Source of the DNA: an uncultured Roseburia sp.
GTDB lineage: Bacteria; Bacillota; Clostridia; Lachnospirales; Lachnospiraceae
Direction: 5' to 3'
DNA length: 36,328 bases
NCBI GenBank assembly: GCA_910584215.1
Contig: CAJTYI010000022.1
Coordinates: forward strand, 1 to 36,328
In this document: positions 31,935 through 36,328 of the stretch, one piece after another
Layout: each line of letters begins with the position of its first letter
How positions within the stretch are numbered: position 1 is the stretch's first letter
Translations under genes and position numbers: made by a program
The notes under the pieces: model-generated
The model's database searches: none
Seen by the model: the letters and a program-made list of their open reading frames with translations, nothing else
What the model was told of the DNA's origin: nothing

Positions 31935-33206
31935 ATGGGAGAAAAGAAAATAATCAAGGTGCAGCAACCGATCGTGCGGCTTAACAATGTGCATTCGATG
32001 GCTGTCATTGGCGATCCAGGCTGTGACGGCCTAGGGACTTACAATATGAAAGTTTATGCGGGAGCGCTCGAGGCGGGCAGCAGGGACGATATGACTCTGA
32101 TTGTCGGCGATCTTGTGCCGGCCGGCACAAAACATTATTACCGGATGTTTGCCGAGATCACGGAGAGCCTTGCCGGCAATGATGTTTATGTGCTCAGGGG
32201 CAACCACGATACGGGAGATTATACCGAATATTTTGGGTGTCAAAACTATGCGCTGCTTTCAGAACATTTTGCGGTGGTCGTCATAGACAATGCCAAGCGC
32301 CGTTTTGAGGACGAGGGGCTGTCTCTGCTGTCTGACGTTTTGTCTATGGAGGAGGTGGAGCAGGTTGTTGTGGCGTTTCACATTCCAGTTCCCAATCACT
32401 ATATCTTAAACTGTGTGTCCGAAGAGGAATTTTCGCGCCTTCGCAAGGCATATGCACCGTGGAAAGAGAAAGTTAAATATCTGCTCTGCGGCCATGTACA
32501 TTCGCGCTTCGTTGATCGTGTCGACGGCATTGATCTGATCTGTACCGGAGGAGGGGGCGCAATGATTGAGGATGTCTCAAAGGATATCCGTGCCTGCGAT
32601 GTGGAGCACCACATCGTACACTTTTATGAGAAGGACGGCATCTTGCAATACCGGATTGCCAATCTCGCGGAAAATTGCTACAGCCGTGAGCGTGAGGACG
32701 CTATTTTGAGACAAAAGCTGACTCAGAGCGTACAGGGCGAGTTGTGGGCACAGTTTCAGTATCTGATGTTTGCAGACCGCGCGAAGCGCAGAGGTTTTCA
32801 CCGGATTGCCAATCTGTTTACGGCGCTTGCAGCTTCTGAATACTACCATGCGAGGAATTTCTATTCAGTGATGGAGCGTCCTGCACCTTTTGCCGACGCA
32901 GTGGCAACGTATGTGCCGGAAGAGGAATTTGAATATCAGTATATGTATAAGATGCTTCTGGAGTATGCAAAAGAACACCGGAGCCCTCTGGCTAAGCAGG
33001 CGTATGCGGGCGCCATGGAAGCGGAAAAGGAACACGCCGCGCTCTTAGAGCAGGCGGCGGATGTGGAGAAATTTGCGGAGGAAAAGATCTATGTCTGTCA
33101 GGTCTGCGGTTATCTTATGACAGAGGAATCCGCCAAAGAGCGCTGTCCGGTCTGCGGCGGGCCAAGCCGGCAGTTTGAGGTGTTTGAAGGGCGGGATGCC
33201 AGGTGA
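31935..33206 (+). CDS. Metallophosphoesterase-rubrerythrin-rubredoxin fusion protein
   Basis: The protein has 423 residues and three domains. Residues 20-235 are a calcineurin-like phosphoesterase: VIGDPGCDG, GDLVP (Asp59), LRGNHDTGD (Asn90, His91), AFHIP (His149) and CGHVHS (His187, His189). The first motif lacks the usual DxH histidine. Residues about 250-378 are a ferritin-like rubrerythrin four-helix domain with Glu269, Glu302/His305 and Glu364/His367 as likely di-iron ligands. Residues 385-415 are a rubredoxin-like ribbon (Cys388, Cys391, Cys404, Cys407). Rubrerythrins reduce peroxide in anaerobes; joining one to a phosphoesterase suggests redox-linked hydrolysis of a phosphate ester or nucleotide. 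It has its own promoter and is not in an operon. Confidence 0.85.
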   Translation: MGEKKIIKVQQPIVRLNNVHSMAVIGDPGCDGLGTYNMKVYAGALEAGSRDDMTLIVGDLVPAGTKHYYRMFAEITESLAGNDVYVLRGNHDTGDYTEYFGCQNYALLSEHFAVVVIDNAKRRFEDEGLSLLSDVLSMEEVEQVVVAFHIPVPNHYILNCVSEEEFSRLRKAYAPWKEKVKYLLCGHVHSRFVDRVDGIDLICTGGGGAMIEDVSKDIRACDVEHHIVHFYEKDGILQYRIANLAENCYSREREDAILRQKLTQSVQGELWAQFQYLMFADRAKRRGFHRIANLFTALAASEYYHARNFYSVMERPAPFADAVATYVPEEEFEYQYMYKMLLEYAKEHRSPLAKQAYAGAMEAEKEHAALLEQAADVEKFAEEKIYVCQVCGYLMTEESAKERCPVCGGPSRQFEVFEGRDAR

Positions 33207-33230
33207 GAAGGAGAGTATTAAAAGTTATAC

Positions 33231-33289
33231 TAGTGTGATAAATAAATTTTTCACACGCAAATTTGTGCCTGCGGTCCAAAGTTTGCAGG
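33231..33289. repeat. Intergenic palindromic repeat, copy 2
   Basis: This is the second copy of the element at 28136-28202. It has TAGTGTGATA (33231-33240), the stem GTGTGA/TCACAC (33233-33238 with 33251-33256) around a short AT loop, GCAAATTTGTGC (33257-33268), and then a hairpin CCTGC/GCAGG (33268-33289). Copy 1's long inner hairpin is missing here. It lies directly ahead of the PepSY lipoprotein gene, as copy 1 lies ahead of the epimerase-like gene. Confidence 0.55.
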
Positions 33290-33314
33290 TTGAGAGAAAG
33301 GCATGGTTATTTTT

Positions 33315-33878
33315 ATGAAAAAGAGATATGGTTTATCTTTAGCAGCACTGGCACTTATGCTTGCCGGTGGCTGTGCCAGTACAGAAAAGCTTACAATTGA
33401 GGAGGCGAAAACGGCGGTATTGGCCGATTTGGGGTTGGATGAAGAAGCAGTGACGTTCTACAAATGTGAGCAGGACATAGAAAATGGCCGTGAAATCTAC
33501 GAGATCGAATGTTATACGCTGGACGATAAGGAGTATGAATATGAAATTGATGCATATAGCGGCGAAGTGATCGGTTATACTATCGATTTTGATGGAACTG
33601 CGTCAGACGGATTTTCAGGAAGCACGGAGAGCCTCAAGGATATATTACCGGATGACCCTGCAGCGAGCGTCGGGGGCATTGGGGAGGAGGAGGCCAAGCG
33701 CTTGGCGCTTGAGAGAGTTCCTGGGGCCTCTGCCAGTGATCTCTATGAATTTAAAGTGGATTATGATCATGGGGATATGGAGTATGAGGGGGAGATCATC
33801 TATGATGGTGTGGAGTATGAGTTTGAGATCGATGCTTACACCGGGGACTTTCGCAGTTGGGAGGAAGAGCGGCATTGA
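33315..33878 (+). CDS. PepSY-domain lipoprotein
   Basis: This 187-residue secreted lipoprotein has an N-terminal signal (KKRYGLSLAALALMLAGG) and a lipobox ending at Cys20. Two PepSY-type repeats follow: about 25-85 (LTIEEAKTAVLADLGL ... YEYEIDAYSGEVIGY) and about 115-187 (IGEEEAKRLALERV ... YEFEIDAYTGDFRSW). PepSY domains are known as inhibitors of, or accessory domains to, peptidases at the cell surface. The protein is very acidic. The start is uncertain: ATG 33315 begins a classic signal peptide, while ATG 33303 sits only a base from a purine-rich AAAGG. It probably stands alone, ending at the terminator at 33944. Confidence 0.85.
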   Translation: MKKRYGLSLAALALMLAGGCASTEKLTIEEAKTAVLADLGLDEEAVTFYKCEQDIENGREIYEIECYTLDDKEYEYEIDAYSGEVIGYTIDFDGTASDGFSGSTESLKDILPDDPAASVGGIGEEEAKRLALERVPGASASDLYEFKVDYDHGDMEYEGEIIYDGVEYEFEIDAYTGDFRSWEEERH

Positions 33879-33942
33879 CAGAAAGTGTGGGATCAATGAC
33901 ACAACAGCACTGACAGAAAGTGCAGGATGAACGATACAACAA
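33876..33942. repeat. Imperfect 35-bp tandem duplication after the lipoprotein stop
   Basis: TGACAGAAAGTG occurs at 33876-33887 and again at 33911-33922, and most of the following bases also match (for example ACACAACA and ATACAACA). The first copy contains the TGA stop of the lipoprotein gene. It seems to be a simple local duplication of the 3' end. Confidence 0.6.
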
Positions 33943-33943
33943 A

Positions 33944-33969
33944 AAAACCTTTCCGTAAGGAAAGGTTTT
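33944..33969. terminator. Bidirectional rho-independent terminator
   Basis: The stem AAAACCTTTCC/GGAAAGGTTTT (33944-33954 with 33959-33969) closes a GTAA loop, with a T-run on the right and an A-run on the left. It can end both the lipoprotein transcript (+) and the tRNA transcript (-). Confidence 0.88.
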
Positions 33970-34001
33970 TGTTCGCTTCAACTAAATCTGTGAAGAATAA
34001 G

Positions 34002-34073
34002 CAGTTCCTAGGGGAATCGAACCCCTGTTTCCGCCGTGAGAGGGCGGCGTCTTAACCGCTTGACCAAGGAACC
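34002..34073 (-). tRNA. tRNA-Glu (anticodon CTC)
   Basis: On the minus strand the sequence folds as a full cloverleaf: acceptor GGTTCCT with AGGAACT (one terminal G-T pair), D arm GTC/GAC with AAGCGGTTAA loop, anticodon stem CCGCC/GGCGG with loop CTCTCAC giving anticodon CTC, and T arm AGGGG/CCCCT with TTCGATT loop. The discriminator base is G and no CCA is encoded. CTC reads the GAG glutamate codon. Confidence 0.95.
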
Positions 34074-34084
34074 GGACAAGTGAT

Positions 34085-34113
34085 ACTATATCACGTCTCT
34101 TGATAAAATGCAA
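34085..34113 (-). promoter_or_regulatory. Promoter of tRNA-Glu
   Basis: On the minus strand, TTGCAT (34108-34113), a 17-bp spacer and TATAGT (34085-34090) preceded by TGA form an extended -10 promoter about 12 bp ahead of the tRNA 5' end. Confidence 0.75.
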
Positions 34114-34156
34114 GTACTTTTAGAAAAAAAGTTAGAATTAACGGAGAGAAAAAGTA

Positions 34157-34185
34157 TTGCACAAAGAAAGACGAACTGTTATAAT
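34157..34185 (+). promoter_or_regulatory. Promoter of the queuosine-salvage operon
   Basis: TTGCAC (34157-34162), a 17-bp spacer and a perfect TATAAT (34180-34185) preceded by TGT give a strong extended -10 promoter. The transcript should start near 34192, just ahead of the riboswitch. Confidence 0.85.
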
Positions 34186-34201
34186 AGCGCCATAACAGAA
34201 T

Positions 34202-34242
34202 CAGACAGTTCGAGACCATCCTGTCTATAAACAAAACTAGGG
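34202..34242 (+). promoter_or_regulatory. preQ1 class I riboswitch
   Basis: The RNA has the very small preQ1-I architecture: a P1 stem AGACAG/CTGTCT (34203-34208 with 34221-34226), a 12-base loop opening TTCGAG, and an A-rich tail ATAAACAAAACTAGG (34227-34241) whose CUA segment would form the pseudoknot with the loop. This matches the remembered consensus of B. subtilis queC-type riboswitches. A terminator hairpin follows at 34261, so bound preQ1 would be expected to turn the downstream genes off. The two downstream genes belong to queuosine salvage, which supports the call. Confidence 0.82.
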
Positions 34243-34260
34243 ATTGATTCGTGCATAGTA

Positions 34261-34293
34261 AGAGGTACGCTGTTCTTAGCGTACCTCTTTTTT
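34261..34293 (+). terminator. Leader terminator controlled by the riboswitch
   Basis: The stem AGAGGTACGCT/AGCGTACCTCT (34261-34271 with 34278-34288) with a GTTCTT loop and a T-run lies between the promoter and the first gene, so it can only act as an attenuator. It is 18 bases past the riboswitch. Confidence 0.85.
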
Positions 34294-34320
34294 GAGTCCG
34301 CATTTTGAAAGGAGTACAAG

Positions 34321-35085
34321 GTGAGTATCGCAGAACCGCAAAATCGTTATAGCGTGATTAAAGACAAAAATCCAAGGGAAATCGTACTTTTGAGGGGAAG
34401 CGGGTGCAGATGGCGCAAATGTACGTTTTGCGATTATCATCTGGACTTTTCCGTGGATAAAGAGGCGAATTATGCGCTTAACTGCCAAGCGTTAGAGAAA
34501 GTGACCGGTTGTTACGGCAAGTTGGAGGTCATCAATTCCGGCAGCTTTTGCGAATTGGATGAAAGGACGGTCGAGATGATCTGCGAAACGTGCGTCAAAA
34601 ACGACATCCGCGAGTTACATGTGGAATTTCACTGGCTGTATCGCAAGCAAATACCATTTTATCGCGCTTATTTTGCCGAAAAGAAAGTAACGCTGAAAGT
34701 GAAAATGGGAGTGGAGACATTTGACGCTGCATACCGGGAGAAGCGGTTAAAAAAGGGCATTGACGCCAAAGAGCCGAAGGAGATTGCGGCTTATGCAGAT
34801 GAAATTTGTCTGCTGTTTGGTCTTGGCGGGCAGACAAAAGAAAGTATGCAGCGCGACGTTTTGATCGGGCTGCGGTATTTCGAGCGTGTCTGTATCAATA
34901 TCATGGTGGAAAATTCCACCGCAGTCAAGCCTGACGAAGCGGTAATTCAAGTTTTTCGGGAAGAATTGTATCAGGTCTATGCGGATGACCCGCGCGTGGA
35001 TATCCTGATGGAAAATACAGACTTTGGCGTGGGGGATCGCTGGGAAGGAAGAGGAGATAAAGATGGAGATTATGATGCAAAATGA
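34321..35085 (+). CDS. queL: Radical SAM protein, probable queuine lyase (QueL-like)
   Basis: This 254-residue protein has an N-terminal cysteine cluster GCRWRKCTFCDYH: Cys29, Cys34 and Cys37, a CX4CX2C spacing rather than the usual CX3CX2C of radical SAM enzymes. Further parts are KLEVINSGSFCELDE, LHVEFHW, VTLKVKMGVETFD and ICLLFGLGGQTKES, which follow the partial TIM barrel of the family. QueL is known from Clostridioides and relatives as the enzyme that cleaves salvaged queuine to preQ1. The assignment rests on the preQ1 riboswitch upstream and the YhhQ-type transporter downstream. The start is GTG 34321 with AAAGGAG six bases upstream. It overlaps the transporter gene by 23 bp. Confidence 0.8.
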   Translation: MSIAEPQNRYSVIKDKNPREIVLLRGSGCRWRKCTFCDYHLDFSVDKEANYALNCQALEKVTGCYGKLEVINSGSFCELDERTVEMICETCVKNDIRELHVEFHWLYRKQIPFYRAYFAEKKVTLKVKMGVETFDAAYREKRLKKGIDAKEPKEIAAYADEICLLFGLGGQTKESMQRDVLIGLRYFERVCINIMVENSTAVKPDEAVIQVFREELYQVYADDPRVDILMENTDFGVGDRWEGRGDKDGDYDAK

Positions 35086-35791
35086 ATTGCTGTTGGTCGT
35101 GTCACTTTTGCTGATCTACGGCAGTGTGCTGTTGTTTTTCCGGTTATTTGGAAATGCCGGCCTTTACTGTTGGACAGTGTTTGCCAATATTACGGCCAAT
35201 ATCGAGGTATTGATTTTAATTCATGCTTTTGGCATGGAGCAGACATTGGGGAATATTTTGTTTGCGTCGTCTTTTTTGGTGACAGATATTTTGAGCGAGA
35301 CCGCCGGAAAAAAACAGGCGCAGAAAGCGGTGACGATCGGAATCTGTACGTCTGTGTGCTTTATACTGCTTTCACAGTCATGGCTGCTCTATATACCTGC
35401 GGCAAGCGATTGGGCGAGGCCGTCTTTTGAGGCGATTTTTTCCAATACGCCGCGGCTTTTACTGGCGAGTCTGCTGGTGTATGCGGTTTCCCAGCAGTTT
35501 GATGTTTGGGCCTATCACAAATGGTGGGAGTTTACGAGAAAAAAGTTCTCTGATGGCAGAAAGTTTTTGTGGCTTAGAAATAACGGTTCGACGTTGATCT
35601 CACAGCTATTGAACACGGTGCTCTATACATTCGGCGCATTTCTTGGCATGTATTCGTTTGATGTGCTGGCAAGCATTTGTATATCAAGCTATGTCATTTA
35701 TATCGTCACCAGCCTGCTCGACACACCGTTTGTCTATCTGGCGCGCAAAATTGCGGACAAAAGGGTATCCTCGCAAGGGCGCTCAATGTAA
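35063..35791 (+). CDS. yhhQ: Queuosine precursor transporter (YhhQ/VUT family)
   Basis: This 242-residue integral membrane protein has about six hydrophobic helices (for example LLLVVSLLLIYGSVLLFF, ANIEVLILIHAFG, AVTIGICTSVCFILL, LLLASLLVYAV). Family signatures are FASSFLVTDILSETAGKKQAQKA, SQQFDVWAYHKWWEFT, LWLRNNGSTLISQLLNTVLYTFGAF and the C-terminal DTPFVYLARK. YhhQ proteins import queuosine precursors such as preQ1, preQ0 or queuine. ATG 35063 is chosen for GAGGAG just upstream. It is translated with the QueL-like gene under the preQ1 riboswitch, giving import plus conversion of queuine to preQ1. Confidence 0.93.
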   Translation: MEIMMQNELLLVVSLLLIYGSVLLFFRLFGNAGLYCWTVFANITANIEVLILIHAFGMEQTLGNILFASSFLVTDILSETAGKKQAQKAVTIGICTSVCFILLSQSWLLYIPAASDWARPSFEAIFSNTPRLLLASLLVYAVSQQFDVWAYHKWWEFTRKKFSDGRKFLWLRNNGSTLISQLLNTVLYTFGAFLGMYSFDVLASICISSYVIYIVTSLLDTPFVYLARKIADKRVSSQGRSM

Positions 35792-35926
35792 AAAATATAT
35801 TTACATCTGTAAACAAAAGTCTGTTTCAGGCATAAACAAACGGTCGGTTTCTTTCGATATATAACATAGGTAGTTATCACGCGCAACGGATTGTGCGGCA
35901 GAGATTATAATCAGGGAGGATACAAG
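35792..35926. other. Spacer between transporter and hypothetical gene
   Basis: This is 135 bp of AT-rich spacer. A TATAAC (35860-35865) could be a -10 box but has no fitting -35. No hairpin terminator for the queL-yhhQ operon was found. Confidence 0.35.
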
Positions 35927-36271
35927 ATGGGAATCGGCAGTTTGGGAATCGGCGGACTTGCACTCAAGAACTGGTACGGCAGTATATCGGGAACGATGAG
36001 CTATACCAAAAAGTCATCGGGGAAAACATCGCCGAAAAAATTAAAAAAGTTGCAGTATAATTTTAAAGAGATTTCCTCGCAGCTTTTGCGCGCGAAGACC
36101 TCGGGCAACGCCAAGCAGGTGGCGGCAAAGGCGCGCAGAAAAATTGGGCTGCTGCGTCAGAAACTCAGGATCGGTGAATATGATGATAAAGAGGTCGAAG
36201 ATGCAATTTTGCACGCCCTGCGGATGGAGCGCGTGGCAAAAAAGCGCATGAGGTCTATACGGGCTTCCTGA
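35927..36271 (+). CDS. Small basic hypothetical protein
   Basis: The protein has 114 residues, starting at ATG 35927 with GGGAGGA six bases upstream. It opens with a Gly-rich segment (GIGSLGIGGLALKNWYG), then a Lys/Arg/Ser-rich helical part with no cysteine and no membrane segment (SPKKLKKLQYNFKEIS, NAKQVAAKARRKIGLLRQKL, AILHALRMERVAKKRMRS). It resembles short uncharacterised Lachnospiraceae proteins; no function is recognised. The frame ends at TGA 36269-36271, shortly after a slippery A-AAA-AAG heptamer (36238-36244); the -1 frame then stays open to the window edge, so a longer product is possible. Confidence 0.6.
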   Translation: MGIGSLGIGGLALKNWYGSISGTMSYTKKSSGKTSPKKLKKLQYNFKEISSQLLRAKTSGNAKQVAAKARRKIGLLRQKLRIGEYDDKEVEDAILHALRMERVAKKRMRSIRAS

Positions 36272-36328
36272 GCCAGCACAATCATATGGTTGGCGAACTC
36301 CTCGAACACACGCCAATCACGATTGGTA

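Noticed and set aside
34002..34073. tRNA-Glu as an integration site for the right-hand genes
   Set aside because: No integrase gene or second copy of the tRNA end was seen nearby.
1..36328. CRISPR array
   Set aside because: No series of regularly spaced direct repeats was found; the only repeats are isolated pairs.

Overview
The window looks like a chromosomal segment of a Gram-positive anaerobe of the Clostridia, most likely Lachnospiraceae. The basis is strong GGAGG-type ribosome binding sites, many extended -10 promoters (TGnTATAAT), a tRNA without an encoded CCA end, a preQ1 riboswitch ahead of queuosine-salvage genes, and a rubrerythrin-type oxygen-defence protein. No species call is possible from sequence reading alone.

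Layout. (1) Positions 1-2219: the end of a small serine recombinase gene; two near-identical 26-bp palindromes 137 bp apart with a good promoter between them; a TnpB-like protein whose three RuvC catalytic acids all appear replaced; then about 340 bp of hairpin-rich non-coding DNA. (2) 2220-17718: an AT-rich, tightly packed + strand operon for unusual sugars. It holds a nonulosonate (sialic/legionaminic-like) module (neuB-like synthase, sugar-phosphate isomerase, CBS-aminotransferase fusion, neuD-like acetyltransferase, neuA-like CMP-sugar synthetase, PP-loop amidotransferase), a WbpB/D/E-type 2,3-diacetamido-uronic acid module with a second PP-loop amidotransferase, and several glycosyltransferases. 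(3) 17764-28063: a visibly GC-richer continuation with a GT2, the FnlA/B/C (CapE/F/G) UDP-N-acetyl-L-fucosamine pathway, and four multidomain proteins in which a small Rossmann module is fused to a GT-D, GT2, GT4 or HAD domain. (4) 28064-36328: ordinary chromosomal genes. These are a ribulose-phosphate-3-epimerase-like protein, a minus-strand coiled-coil protein, a minus-strand hybrid histidine kinase, a metallophosphoesterase-rubrerythrin-rubredoxin fusion, a PepSY lipoprotein, tRNA-Glu(CTC), a preQ1-riboswitch-controlled queL-yhhQ pair and a small basic hypothetical protein.

How the genes work together. The glycan operon makes at least three activated rare sugars (a CMP-nonulosonate, a UDP-diacetamido-uronic acid derivative and UDP-L-FucNAc) and carries about seven candidate transferases. 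Some precursor steps are missing (4,6-dehydratase/2-epimerase for a legionaminate-type sugar; UDP-GlcNAc 6-dehydrogenase and WbpI-type epimerase). No flippase, polymerase, ABC exporter or lipid-linked initiating transferase is visible. This fits either a cluster continuing outside the window or glycosylation of a protein (for example flagellin or an adhesin) in the cytoplasm.

The strongest candidate for something undescribed is the left edge. A nuclease-dead TnpB-like protein with an intact zinc ribbon lies beside a serine recombinase and Hin-like palindromic sites, and is followed by a structured non-coding stretch that could be its guide RNA. All of this sits immediately upstream of the surface-glycan operon.
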